Source: a virus
Direction: 5' to 3' (one strand)
IMG/VR virus record: IMGVR_UViG_3300034198_006385
Location: 22,663 to 86,662 of that record
Length of the DNA: 64,000 nt
Both the position numbers and the translations under genes were made by a program. Below the pieces are notes generated by a model, which saw only the letters and a program-made list of their open reading frames with translations, had not been told where the DNA came from and searched no databases. Shown here one piece after another: positions 42,292 through 51,018 of this stretch. Numbering within the stretch: position 1 is the stretch's first letter; each line of letters begins with the position of its first letter.

Positions 42292-42673
42292 TGTAATTAA
42301 AAATTTATCTTTTGACAAAAATATTCATACTAAAGAAGAAGATTTAAAATTATATGAATCATTTGTAATAAATAAAAGTTTTTCTCTTTATCAAGATACT
42401 ATTTTTTACGCTAATGAAATGAATATTAATAATCAATTACCAGATAAAATGAAATATGATTATTATATGTCATCAATTAGAAAAAGAAAAAGATGGACAC
42501 CCTGGCCAAAAAAGAATTTGGACAATGAAATTATTGATTTAATTTCAAAGGCATATAATGTAAATTTTAAGAATGCAATTTCAATAAATAAATTATTAAC
42601 ACCAGAACAAATTGAGGTGATAAAATTAAAATATAGAGAGGATAATAAAAATAATGATAAAAAGTCTGAATAG
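42266..42673 (+). CDS. 62: Clamp loader small subunit (T4 gp62-like), 135 aa
   Basis: The block 'YESFVINKSFSLYQDTIFYA' followed by Asn-Glu-Met-Asn, 'YDYYMSSIRKRKRW' and the following Trp-Pro-Lys is the gp62 signature of T4-like phages. It forms the clamp loader with gp44. It is shorter than T4 gp62 (187 aa). Its stop overlaps regA by 20 bp. Confidence 0.85.
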   Translation: MQENKTIFDVIKNLSFDKNIHTKEEDLKLYESFVINKSFSLYQDTIFYANEMNINNQLPDKMKYDYYMSSIRKRKRWTPWPKKNLDNEIIDLISKAYNVNFKNAISINKLLTPEQIEVIKLKYREDNKNNDKKSE

Positions 42674-43073
42674 TGATAATTATGATAAATTATTTCGTAA
42701 TACTGGCATAGAAATTCAAGTAGAAGAAAAAAATTTTCTTAAAGTAAAAGAAACATTAACACGTATTGGTATTGCATCACATAAAACAAAAACATTATAT
42801 CAATCATGCCATATTCTTCATAAACAAGGTTTATATGGTATTTTACATTTTAAAGAATTATTCATTCTTGATGGAAAATCGGCAAATTTTGATCCAGAAG
42901 ATTTACATAGAAGAAATTTTATTGTAAAGTTATTAACTGATTGGGGATTAGTGCAGCATAAAAATGTATCTAAATTAGATATACCAGTTGATATAGCACA
43001 AAACATTAAAGTTCTGGCATTTAAAAATAAAAATGATTGGAATTTAGTAGCAAAATATACAATAGGAAAGTGA
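42654..43073 (+). CDS. regA: RegA translational repressor, 139 aa
   Basis: The strongly conserved RegA block 'KVKETLTRIGIASHKTKTLY' then 'QSCHILHKQGLYGILHFKEL' is present. RegA binds AU-rich start regions of early mRNAs and shuts down their translation. Position after gp62 is as in T4. Confidence 0.95.
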   Translation: MIKSLNSDNYDKLFRNTGIEIQVEEKNFLKVKETLTRIGIASHKTKTLYQSCHILHKQGLYGILHFKELFILDGKSANFDPEDLHRRNFIVKLLTDWGLVQHKNVSKLDIPVDIAQNIKVLAFKNKNDWNLVAKYTIGK

Positions 43074-43080
43074 ATACAAT

Positions 43081-43485
43081 ATGAAAACTAATTTTAATAT
43101 GGTTTGTGATTTTATGACTGCATTTGGTCAAAAAATCAGATTATATCCAGAAATGCCAAGTGAAAAAGAAATTGAATTGCGTGTTGATTTAATTGAAGAA
43201 GAATTTACTGAATTAAAAGAAGCAATCAAAAATAATGATATCGTAGAAGTAGCCGATGCTCTAACAGATATTTTATATGTTGTTTATGGAGCGGCATTAA
43301 CTTGGGGAATTGATATAAATGAATGTTTTGATGAAGTACATTATTCTAATATGAGTAAATTAGGTGATGATGGCAAACCGATTTATAATAATAATGGTAA
43401 AGTTATGAAAGGGCCAAATTATGTTAAACCGGATTTGGAATACATTATTCGGAAACAAAAATCAAATAAACTCGAAGATTATTAA
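43081..43485 (+). CDS. MazG-like nucleotide pyrophosphohydrolase, 134 aa
   Basis: The all-alpha NTP-PPase metal motif is visible: 'DLIEEEFTELKEAI' (E-E-x-x-E) at about 42 and 'EVADALTDILYVVYG' (D-x-x-x-D) at about 62. It hydrolyses (d)NTPs or related nucleotides such as ppGpp. This type, with 'YSNMSKL' after the motif, is common in marine T4-like phages. Confidence 0.82.
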   Translation: MKTNFNMVCDFMTAFGQKIRLYPEMPSEKEIELRVDLIEEEFTELKEAIKNNDIVEVADALTDILYVVYGAALTWGIDINECFDEVHYSNMSKLGDDGKPIYNNNGKVMKGPNYVKPDLEYIIRKQKSNKLEDY

Positions 43486-43486
43486 T

Positions 43487-44116
43487 ATGGTAGATATTAT
43501 TTCAATAATTAGGAAAACTTTCCCTACGGCTAAGTTAACTGATCAAGATATTTTAAATATTGAGAAAATATTTTCCAATAATTATAAAAGATTGTCAGGA
43601 TTTTTTTCCCAATTAGGACACGAATCTGCCGGATTTTCTGTAATGGAAGAAAATTTGAATTATTCAGCAAAAAGATTATATGAAGTATTTCCAAAATATT
43701 TTCCAAATATTGAATCTGCTAAAGATTATGCTTATAATCCTATAAAAATTGCTAATAAAATCTATTCTAATAGAATGGGTAATGGTTCTGAATTATCCGG
43801 TGATGGTTATAACTTTAGGGGGCGTGGATTTATTCAACTGACAGGTAAAGATAATTATAGTAAATGCTCTAAAGCAATTAATATTGATATTGTTAATAAT
43901 CCCGATCTTTTGCTACAAACTAATAATGCCTTATTATCAGCTATTTGGTATTGGGATTCTCGTAATTGTTCACAGTATTGCGATGCGGAAGATATTGTTG
44001 GCTTGACTAAAGCTATCAATGGTGGTACAAATGGTCTTCAACATCGTATTGAATTGTTCAATACTTTAATGACCGAATTTAATAAAAAAACCGATTCCTA
44101 TTATCGACATTTATGA
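43487..44116 (+). CDS. GH19-family endolysin, 209 aa
   Basis: Start ATG 43487 is the first codon after the MazG stop. 'FFSQLGHESAGFSVMEENLN' carries the catalytic Glu, followed by 'YEVFPKYFP', 'NRMGNGSE' and 'YNFRGRGFIQLTGKDNY', the chitinase/lysozyme GH19 fold. It should cleave host peptidoglycan and be released by the holin-like proteins at 18006. No signal peptide, so it needs a holin. Confidence 0.93.
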   Translation: MVDIISIIRKTFPTAKLTDQDILNIEKIFSNNYKRLSGFFSQLGHESAGFSVMEENLNYSAKRLYEVFPKYFPNIESAKDYAYNPIKIANKIYSNRMGNGSELSGDGYNFRGRGFIQLTGKDNYSKCSKAINIDIVNNPDLLLQTNNALLSAIWYWDSRNCSQYCDAEDIVGLTKAINGGTNGLQHRIELFNTLMTEFNKKTDSYYRHL

Positions 44117-44154
44117 TAATAATCAAAGGAATAATTAATAATAAAGGGTAAATA

Positions 44155-45462
44155 GTGACTTTTTTTTATACATCTGTTGATATGGAATATAATAAAATTT
44201 TATTTCGGGGATATAAAGATGGAAAAAGAATTAAGAAGAAAGTTGAATACACACCAACTCTTTATGTAGAATGTAAAGAAAAATCTGAATTTAAGACATT
44301 GGATGGTAAATTTGTTACTCCAATGTCTTTTGAAAGTATGAAAGAATCACGAGAATTTACTAAAAAATATAAAGATGTAACTAATTTTAAAATTTATGGT
44401 AATACTAATTATCCAATTCAATTTATAAGTGATATTTGGCCAGGTCATATTAATTTTGATATGACCGTAATTGATATTGGTGCAATTGATATTGAAGTTG
44501 CTATTGGCGAGGATGGTTTTCCTCATCCCGAAAAAGCTGAACAAGAAATTATTACAATTACATATCATAGTAGCCAAGACAAAACTTATATTTGTTGGGG
44601 TATGAAAGATTATTTTGTTGAAAATAGTATTTTAAAAGATGTTAAAATTAAATATATTAAATGTCGTGATGAAGTTGATCTTCTTTTAAAATTTATGGAT
44701 TATTGGATGGGTAATTACCCAGATATTTTAACTGGATGGAATTTAGATGGATTTGATTTAGTTTATATTATTAATAGATTAAAGAAAATTTTATCAGATG
44801 ATATATCAAATAAATTTTCTCCATGGAATAAAGTAGAAGAAACAACTGATTATAATTTAAATGGTGATGAAATTCAAGCATATAATATTTCAGGTATTCA
44901 AGTTATTGATTATATGAAAGCATTTAAAAAATTCGCATACAAATATCCAAAACAAGAAAATTACAAATTAGGTAATATTGGATTTGTTGTTCTCGGTGAA
45001 GAAAAATTAGATTATTCTGAATATAAAGGATTAACTGAATTATATGAGAAAAATTTCCAGCGATTTTGTGATTATAATATCAAGGATGTTGTTCTAATTG
45101 TAAAAATGGAGGAACAATTAAATTTATTTTATCTCATTGCAACTATTGCATATATGACTAAATCTAATTTACAAGATGCTTTTAGTCCTGTAGCAAGTTG
45201 GGATAATTATATCTATAATGAATTATGTAATAGAAATATAGTTATTCCTCCTAAAGTAAAAAAAGAAAAATTACAAAAAATTGAAGGTGCATTTGTAAAG
45301 GAACCAATTGTAGGAAAATATAATTGGATTATGAGTTTTGATGCTACTAGCCTATATCCTATGTTAATGATTCAATCTAATATGTCACCCGAAACTATTA
45401 TTGATAAATTTAGTAGATATATGGAATTAAAACAAGAGGCAGAAAAAAGAGGAATTTTATGA
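44155..45462 (+). CDS. 43A: DNA polymerase gp43, N-terminal fragment (exonuclease + motif A), 435 aa
   Basis: GTG start with AAGGG in front. Exo I is Asp-Ile-Glu (about 111), Exo II 'GWNLDGFD', Exo III 'RFCDYNIKDV'. Polymerase motif A is Phe-Asp-Ala-Thr-Ser-Leu-Tyr-Pro near 401, then 'MSPETI', and the chain stops. It lacks motifs B and C, which are in the next gene. T4 gp43 (898 aa) is a single chain; the sum here (884 aa) is the same size, so this is a split polymerase. The overlap is ATGA. Confidence 0.93.
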   Translation: MTFFYTSVDMEYNKILFRGYKDGKRIKKKVEYTPTLYVECKEKSEFKTLDGKFVTPMSFESMKESREFTKKYKDVTNFKIYGNTNYPIQFISDIWPGHINFDMTVIDIGAIDIEVAIGEDGFPHPEKAEQEIITITYHSSQDKTYICWGMKDYFVENSILKDVKIKYIKCRDEVDLLLKFMDYWMGNYPDILTGWNLDGFDLVYIINRLKKILSDDISNKFSPWNKVEETTDYNLNGDEIQAYNISGIQVIDYMKAFKKFAYKYPKQENYKLGNIGFVVLGEEKLDYSEYKGLTELYEKNFQRFCDYNIKDVVLIVKMEEQLNLFYLIATIAYMTKSNLQDAFSPVASWDNYIYNELCNRNIVIPPKVKKEKLQKIEGAFVKEPIVGKYNWIMSFDATSLYPMLMIQSNMSPETIIDKFSRYMELKQEAEKRGIL

Positions 45463-46808
45463 AATTAGTGAAAGATATGACAGATGATGAAATTTTATCT
45501 GAATTAAATTTTATTGATAATGTTCGTAAATGTAATCCTGAAAATTTATTAAATGATACTTTTAATTTTGATATTCCAGTAAATTATAGTGTTACTGCAC
45601 GGGCGGAAATTTTTGATAATGATAAAGAAGGCATTTTTCCCACAATTATTCAATATGTTTTTGATTTAAGAGCCGAGACCCGTAAAGAAGAAAAAATTAT
45701 AAATCAAAAATTAGAAGATAAATCATTATCTAAAAAAGATAAAAAAGAATTAGAAAAACAAAGTATTCAGCTTTATAATAAACAACTTGCTATTAAAATT
45801 TTGTTAAATTCATTATATGGCGCAACATCTAATATGTATTTCCGTTATTATGATGAAAGAATGGCGGAATCTACTACAAGAAACGGTAGACTTACTATTA
45901 AATGGGCGGAAAAAACTATTAATAATTATTTAAATAATTTATTAAAAACAGATAAAGATTATGTTATAGCAATTGATACTGATTCTGTCTATATTGATTT
46001 TAGTAGTTTAGTTGATAAACTTTATAATAATTTAGATACAAATAAAATTGTCGATATATTAGATATTATTGCGAATGAAAAAATTTCTAATTTATTAAAT
46101 GATTCTTTTAATGAATTACGCAATAAACTTAATTCTAAACAACAAAAAATTTCAATGAAAAGAGAAGTTATTTCTGATGGTGGTATTTGGACAGGAAAAA
46201 AACATTATATTTTGAATGTTCTTGATAGTGAAGGTGTTAGATATTCAGAACCTAAATTAAAAATTGTTGGTATTGAATGTGTAAAATCATCAACTCCCAA
46301 AATTATTCGTGATATGATTAAAGATAGTATTAAAATTATTATGAATACTGATGAAGTAACTACACAAAAATATATCACAGAATGTTATGAAAAATTTAAA
46401 ACGTATGCACCAGAAGATATTGCTTTTCCGCGCGGGGTTAAAAATATTCATAAGTATACAGGAACAAGTACTTTATATACAAAAGGAACACCAATTCATG
46501 TAAGATCGGCTATATTATATAATATGTTATTAGAAAAACATGAATTAGATACCAAATATGAAAAAATTAAGTCTGGGGATAGTTTAAAATTCATATATTT
46601 AAAAACACCAAATATCATAAAAGAAAATGTAATTGGTTTTATTGAAGTATTACCAAATGAATTTAATTTACATCAATACATTGATTATGATACACAATTC
46701 GAAAAGGTTTTTGTAGCACCAATTCAATCAATTCTAGATGCTATTGGATGGGAATGGAAATCATCTAAACCAAAATTTAATTTAAATATGTTTAAAAAAG
46801 GAAAATAA
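45459..46808 (+). CDS. 43B: DNA polymerase gp43, C-terminal fragment (motifs B and C), 449 aa
   Basis: The fingers/palm half: motif B Lys-Ile-Leu-Leu-Asn-Ser-Leu-Tyr-Gly (about 120) and motif C Ala-Ile-Asp-Thr-Asp-Ser-Val-Tyr (about 170), then 'GGIWTGKKHYILNV' and 'STPKIIRDMIK' of the thumb. The first residues continue where the N fragment stops. The two should assemble, as for other split B-family polymerases. Start overlaps the preceding stop (ATGA). Confidence 0.93.
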   Translation: MKLVKDMTDDEILSELNFIDNVRKCNPENLLNDTFNFDIPVNYSVTARAEIFDNDKEGIFPTIIQYVFDLRAETRKEEKIINQKLEDKSLSKKDKKELEKQSIQLYNKQLAIKILLNSLYGATSNMYFRYYDERMAESTTRNGRLTIKWAEKTINNYLNNLLKTDKDYVIAIDTDSVYIDFSSLVDKLYNNLDTNKIVDILDIIANEKISNLLNDSFNELRNKLNSKQQKISMKREVISDGGIWTGKKHYILNVLDSEGVRYSEPKLKIVGIECVKSSTPKIIRDMIKDSIKIIMNTDEVTTQKYITECYEKFKTYAPEDIAFPRGVKNIHKYTGTSTLYTKGTPIHVRSAILYNMLLEKHELDTKYEKIKSGDSLKFIYLKTPNIIKENVIGFIEVLPNEFNLHQYIDYDTQFEKVFVAPIQSILDAIGWEWKSSKPKFNLNMFKKGK

Positions 46809-46809
46809 T

Positions 46810-47718
46810 ATGTCAGCTTTACGTGATAAATTAATTAAAAATACCAAATTAAAATATACAAGCGTATTATCCGATAGCCAAATTTTAAAAGATAATACAA
46901 TGATTGATATCGGTATTCCTGGGGTTAATCTAGCCTTATCAGCGGAATTAGATGGAGGTCTGACATCTGGTGTTACAGTTATTGCTGGGCCATCTAGACA
47001 TTTCAAATCTGGATTTGCCTTATTAATGGTTGCAGCATTTCTTCGTAAATATCAAGATGGAATTGTTCTTTTCTTTGATAGTGAATTTGGTATGCCAGAA
47101 GCATATTTTAATACATTTCAAATTGATCGAGATAAAATCATTCATATTCCAATTACAGATATTGAACAATTAAAATTTGAGTTAGTCAGTCAATTAAATG
47201 CAATTGAACGTGGTGAACATATAATGATTGTAGTGGATTCTATCGGAAATCTTTCTTCTAAAAAAGAATCTGAAGATGCTGCCAAAGGAAGTGGGGCGGC
47301 GGATATGACTAGAGCAAAAGAATTAAAAAGTTTTTATCGTATTATTACACCACATCTTAAATTAAAAAATATTCCTTTTATTGGAATTAATCATACTTAT
47401 AAAACAATGGAATTATATTCTAAAGATATAATTTCGGGGGGTTGTGTAGTTAAAGATACTGAAATTCAAACAGTTAATGGCTTAGTTAAAATTCAAGATT
47501 TAATCGAGGGGGATGTTATAATAACAAATTATGGAAATAATTCTATTTCACATGTTTGGACACCAGAAACATTAGATAATGGTTATCCAGAATGTTATGA
47601 GATAGAATTTGAAGATGGGCATACTATAATATGTTCAGAAACCCATAAATTTTTAATTAATGGTAAATGGATAGAGGCCAAAGATATTGTTACTGGAATG
47701 GATTGCCAAACAATTTAA
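46810..47718 (+). CDS. uvsX: UvsX recombinase N-extein fused to a split-intein N fragment, 302 aa
   Basis: Residues 1-211 are UvsX: Walker A 'GPSRHFKSGF' (about 57), Walker B-like 'IMIVVDSIGNLSSK', to 'KDIISGG'. From Cys at residue 212 (47443) the chain becomes intein: block A 'CVVKDTEIQTVNG' and block B 'IICSETHKFL'. It stops at TAA 47716-47718, 91 residues into the intein, the usual size of a split-intein N half. UvsX is the phage strand-exchange protein; full function needs trans-splicing with the product at 47830. Confidence 0.93.
   Translation: MSALRDKLIKNTKLKYTSVLSDSQILKDNTMIDIGIPGVNLALSAELDGGLTSGVTVIAGPSRHFKSGFALLMVAAFLRKYQDGIVLFFDSEFGMPEAYFNTFQIDRDKIIHIPITDIEQLKFELVSQLNAIERGEHIMIVVDSIGNLSSKKESEDAAKGSGAADMTRAKELKSFYRIITPHLKLKNIPFIGINHTYKTMELYSKDIISGGCVVKDTEIQTVNGLVKIQDLIEGDVIITNYGNNSISHVWTPETLDNGYPECYEIEFEDGHTIICSETHKFLINGKWIEAKDIVTGMDCQTI
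47443..47715 (+). mobile_element. Split-intein N fragment in UvsX, 91 aa
   Basis: Begins at the nucleophilic Cys at 47443. The sequence through block A and block B (with its T-x-x-H-like 'CSETHKF') resembles the N half of the gp41-1-type split inteins. It ends with a normal stop codon, so it is not a frameshift fragment. Confidence 0.85.
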
Positions 47719-47757
47719 TATCAGCAGCATAATATAATCCATGGAGAGATACATGCA

Positions 47758-47829
47758 TATATTGTGGAATTATTAGTGTAGCGGGAAATATTAAAAGATG
47801 GCACAACGAAAATTATAAAAGGAAAACAA
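47758..47829 (+). pseudogene. Remnant of a homing-endonuclease zinc finger between the uvsX halves
   Basis: A short reading frame without start encodes Tyr-Asn-Pro-Trp-Arg-Asp, then Cys-Ile-Tyr-Cys-Gly, and Arg-Trp-His with Asn-Tyr-Lys. This C-x2-C-G ... N-x-x-R-W-H-x-x-(N/C) pattern is the zinc-finger end of phage homing endonucleases. It is preceded in frame by a stop. It suggests that an endonuclease gene once lay inside the intein and decayed, leaving the break. Confidence 0.6.
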
Positions 47830-47946
47830 ATGAAAATTAAAAATATTAAAAAAGTTGGTAAATTACCTGTTTATGATATAACAGTAAATAGTGACAATTA
47901 TGATGAACAGCATTATGTTTTAAAAAATAACGTCATAACACATAAT
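47830..47946 (+). mobile_element. Split-intein C fragment in UvsX, 39 aa
   Basis: Thirty-nine residues with the C-intein pattern: a Lys-rich start, 'LPVYDITV' (block F) and the terminal Ile-Thr-His-Asn (block G), followed by Thr as +1 residue. It has the size of a natural split-intein C half. Confidence 0.88.
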
Positions 47947-48369
47947 ACTGGTGGGTATTATTCCGCCGATACAATGTGGATTATTGGTCGCCAACAAGAA
48001 AAAGATGATGATGAATTATCAGGATATAAATTTATTATTAATATTGAAAAATCTCGTTTTGTTAAAGAAAAATCTAAAATTCCCATCATTGTAAAATTTG
48101 AAAAAGGAATTGATAAATGGTCTGGATTATTTGATATCGCACTTGAAGGAGGCTTCATTGCAAAAGCCAATCAAGGATGGTATAATGAGATTGACCAAGA
48201 AACAGGAGAAATTATTGGTGTAAAACGTCGCCGGGGTGATTTAGAAAATGATGATGAATTTTGGGCACGAACAATTACACCAAAATTTAAAGAATATGTT
48301 AAAGAAACATATTCAATTTCTAGTGGTCATATTTTAGATGAAGAACAAGAACAAACTGAAAGCGAGTAA
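47830..48369 (+). CDS. uvsX: Split-intein C fragment fused to UvsX C-extein, 179 aa
   Basis: ATG 47830 has AAAAGGAAAACAA in front, so this half is translated on its own. Residues 1-39 are an intein C half, from 'MKIKNIKKVGKLPVYDI' to Thr-His-Asn at 47944-47946. The C-extein starts with Thr at 47947: 'TGGYYSADTMWIIGRQQ', continuing UvsX from the GG that ends the N-extein. Ligation gives a 351-residue UvsX (T4: 391). Confidence 0.93.
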   Translation: MKIKNIKKVGKLPVYDITVNSDNYDEQHYVLKNNVITHNTGGYYSADTMWIIGRQQEKDDDELSGYKFIINIEKSRFVKEKSKIPIIVKFEKGIDKWSGLFDIALEGGFIAKANQGWYNEIDQETGEIIGVKRRRGDLENDDEFWARTITPKFKEYVKETYSISSGHILDEEQEQTESE

Positions 48370-48376
48370 TTAATAT

Positions 48377-49792
48377 ATGAAAGAATCATTAATCATTGAC
48401 TATTTAATGAGTAATGAAGAATATTTCCGCACAGTTTTACCACATCTTAAAAGAGAATATTTCTCCGATAATAGTTGTAAAACTGTATTTGGAATTATTG
48501 AAGATCATTATAATGAATATGGAAATTTACCAAATAAGGATGTTATTGAAGTAACATTTAATGATATTGATTATTTAAAAGAAAATGATTTTAATAATTG
48601 TGTAGAATTAGTTAATAAATTAAACACAAGAGCGGATTTTGATTTAACTTGGGCAGTAGATAAAACTGAACAATATTGTCGTAATCGTTCTGTATATAAT
48701 GCTATCATGGATTCAATTAAAATTTATGATGGTAGTGATGAAAGAAATATAAATTCAATTCCAAGTTTAATGGAAGAGGCTCTTGCCACAAGATTTCAAA
48801 AAAATTTAGGACATAACTATGTAAAAGATAGTGAAAGTAGATTTGAAAATTATGGCAAATCTGTAGAAAAAATTCCATTCGATATAGAAATTCTTAATAA
48901 TGCAACTCGTGGTGGTATCGAAAGAAAAACATTAAATCTTGTTATGGGACCAACTGGTGTTGGTAAAACATTAGTTCTTTGTCATTTGGCAGCAAGTTGG
49001 TTTTTGATGGGATATAAAGTTTTATATATCACTATGGAAATGGCAGAGGAAAAAATTTCCCGCCGAATTGATTCTAATATTCTTGATATTGATTATCATG
49101 AATTAGAAATGATGGATAAAAATAAATTAAATAATAGAATGAAAAAAGTTCGTTCTAAAACAACTGGCGATATTATTGTAAGAGAATTTCCAACATCTGG
49201 GGCTAATTCAACACATTTTAAATATCTTATTGATGAATTGAAATTAAATGAAAATTTTATTCCTGATATTATAGTAATTGATTATCTTAACATTTGTTCA
49301 TCATCAAAATTAAAAGCAAATGCAATTTCTAATCCATATTTGTATTATAAAACTGTTGCAGAGGAATTACGGGCACTTAGCCAGCAAACTAACACCGCAA
49401 TCTTCTCAGCCACACAGACTAATCGTGGGGGCTTTAAGAATAGCGATACAGACATGGATGATACTAGTGATTCGTGGGGATTACCCATGACTATTGATCT
49501 TATGATTGCATTGATTGTTAGCGATGAATTAACAGCATTAGGTCAAATGATGTTAAAACAACTTAAAAGTAGATATGATGATAAAGATCGTTTATTAAGA
49601 TTTGTTATTGGTGTTGATAAAAACAAAATGAGATTATATGATGTCGAACAAAATGCCCAAGAAAATATCACAGATGACGCCCCAATAATGGATAAAACTT
49701 CATTTGGAAATATGGAGGATAAATTTAAAAAGAAAAGAAAACGTAAAAACGATAATACAGATACTATGGGAGAATTTATGCAAAATGTTTAA
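48377..49792 (+). CDS. 41: DnaB-type replicative helicase (T4 gp41), 471 aa
   Basis: The RecA-like core shows Walker A Gly-Pro-Thr-Gly-Val-Gly-Lys-Thr (about 195), 'LYITMEMAEEKISRRID' and Walker B 'DIIVIDYLNI' near 300, with 'QTNRGGF' later, as in DnaB-fold helicases. It unwinds the fork with primase gp61, loaded by gp59. Region 49370-49470 has notably GC-rich codon choice. The last codons overlap the next gene. Confidence 0.93.
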   Translation: MKESLIIDYLMSNEEYFRTVLPHLKREYFSDNSCKTVFGIIEDHYNEYGNLPNKDVIEVTFNDIDYLKENDFNNCVELVNKLNTRADFDLTWAVDKTEQYCRNRSVYNAIMDSIKIYDGSDERNINSIPSLMEEALATRFQKNLGHNYVKDSESRFENYGKSVEKIPFDIEILNNATRGGIERKTLNLVMGPTGVGKTLVLCHLAASWFLMGYKVLYITMEMAEEKISRRIDSNILDIDYHELEMMDKNKLNNRMKKVRSKTTGDIIVREFPTSGANSTHFKYLIDELKLNENFIPDIIVIDYLNICSSSKLKANAISNPYLYYKTVAEELRALSQQTNTAIFSATQTNRGGFKNSDTDMDDTSDSWGLPMTIDLMIALIVSDELTALGQMMLKQLKSRYDDKDRLLRFVIGVDKNKMRLYDVEQNAQENITDDAPIMDKTSFGNMEDKFKKKRKRKNDNTDTMGEFMQNV

Positions 49793-49964
49793 TTATGAAA
49801 TTGTTGATGATTATAAAATTAAAGAAATTATGACCGATATTATTATTCATATTGATACAAATAAGAAAAAAACAAAAAAACTTGTAAACAAATTAAATAC
49901 CGGAACAGGATTTTCCGGTAATACCCCACCTTTCTTTTCCAACACCTATAAAATAGCTAAATAA
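49785..49964 (+). CDS. Small conserved protein after gp41, 59 aa
   Basis: Start ATG 49785 overlaps the gp41 stop by 8 bp. The protein 'MFNYEIVDDYKIKEIMTDII...' with a Lys-rich middle resembles a small cyanophage protein. A 7-bp hairpin (ACCGGAA/TTCCGGT, about 49899-49921) and the start of a longer palindrome lie inside its last codons. Confidence 0.6.
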   Translation: MFNYEIVDDYKIKEIMTDIIIHIDTNKKKTKKLVNKLNTGTGFSGNTPPFFSNTYKIAK

Positions 49965-49985
49965 TAAAAATAGCTATTTTATAGG
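49945..49985 (+). repeat. 15-bp perfect inverted repeat overlapping the next ribosome-binding site
   Basis: Arms 49945-49959 and 49971-49985 are perfect complements around an 11-base A-rich loop. The 3' arm ends with the AGG of the AGGAT ribosome-binding site for the start at 49995. The hairpin could act as a weak terminator or, more likely, limit translation of the following gene. Confidence 0.65.
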
Positions 49986-49994
49986 ATATACTAA

Positions 49995-50987
49995 ATGTTA
50001 AAATTTAAAAATTTTATTATTTCTGAGGCATCAAAGTATAAAAAAGAAGTTCCAAAAGATGCTGAAACAGGATTACCTTCTCGTTATGTTAGTGGATTAT
50101 CAACATCTACCGCAAAAGCTAGAGCAGTACATTGGAATAAAACTAAAAAAATGGATTCTAAAAATCCCGATGCTTATACACCTGCTCCCGGTGATAAAAA
50201 TGTAAAAACTAAAGAATCCAAATATACTAAAGCATATAGAGAAAAATTTGATGAAGGAACTGATAATAATTCCAAATGCATGAAATGCAATCAAAAAACT
50301 TGTAAATGTAAATCTATGGATGAAGAAACTTCTTATTCTGCTAAAGAAGCCCGCGCAGGTAAAGATATAGGCAAACCCGGTAAAAATTTTGAAAAAATTT
50401 CTAAATCTGCTGCAAAAAGATATGGTTCAAAAGAAGCAGGTGAACGAGTTGCTGGAGCAATTTTAGCAAAACTCCGTAAAGAAGAATTAAATATAGAACA
50501 AAATTATATTGATGAAGAAACTGAATCTGGTCTTGCGAAAAAATCAAAAGAATCAGGAATTTCTATTGGAACTCTTAAAAAAGTTTATAATAGAGGAATG
50601 GCAGCATGGAGAACTGGACATAGACCGGGAACAACACCCCAACAATGGGCTATGGCAAGGGTAAATTCTTATATTACAAAAGGAAAAACTTATCATACTG
50701 CTGATAAAGATTTACATGAAGAAGATATTGAAGAAGCATTATATCATGGAAAAGAAGTTCCTCTTAATAAACCAATGAAAGGTGATGTTAAAAAATCAAA
50801 AGTTTATGTAAGAGACCCAGATACAGGAAATGTGGTAAAAGTTAATTTTGGTGATAAAAATTTATCAATCAAAAAACATATTCCAGCTAGAAAAAAATCT
50901 TATTGTGCGCGTTCTAGTGGTCAAGGTAATTTGCGCGATAAAACAAGTGCCAATTATTGGTCACGAAAAGCATGGGATTGCAATTAA
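49995..50987 (+). CDS. Putative packaged protein with DUF5872/DUF5824-like domains, 330 aa
   Basis: The N-terminus 'MLKFKNFIISEASKYKK' is capsid-targeting-like. Residues about 25-70 ('LPSRYVSGLSTSTAKARAVH') fit a DUF5872-like domain; about 185-240 ('GISIGTLKKVYNRGMAAWRTG', then 'TPQQWAMARVNS') is the DUF5824-like domain common in T4-like phages. A C-terminal 'KVYVRDPDTGNVVKVNFGD' domain follows. No signal peptide. May be head-packaged; function unknown. An upstream hairpin may limit its translation. Confidence 0.75.
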   Translation: MLKFKNFIISEASKYKKEVPKDAETGLPSRYVSGLSTSTAKARAVHWNKTKKMDSKNPDAYTPAPGDKNVKTKESKYTKAYREKFDEGTDNNSKCMKCNQKTCKCKSMDEETSYSAKEARAGKDIGKPGKNFEKISKSAAKRYGSKEAGERVAGAILAKLRKEELNIEQNYIDEETESGLAKKSKESGISIGTLKKVYNRGMAAWRTGHRPGTTPQQWAMARVNSYITKGKTYHTADKDLHEEDIEEALYHGKEVPLNKPMKGDVKKSKVYVRDPDTGNVVKVNFGDKNLSIKKHIPARKKSYCARSSGQGNLRDKTSANYWSRKAWDCN

Positions 50988-51005
50988 TCAAAAATATCTG
51001 ATTGT

Positions 51006-51013
51006 ATAAATAG
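51006..51013 (+). promoter_or_regulatory. T4-type late promoter for a non-coding RNA
   Basis: Exact TATAAATA stands 19 bp after the end of the previous gene. The following about 150 bases contain no gene but several hairpins and a strong terminator, so this is probably a dedicated promoter. The start would be near 51019. Confidence 0.65.
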
Positions 51014-51018
51014 TGTTC

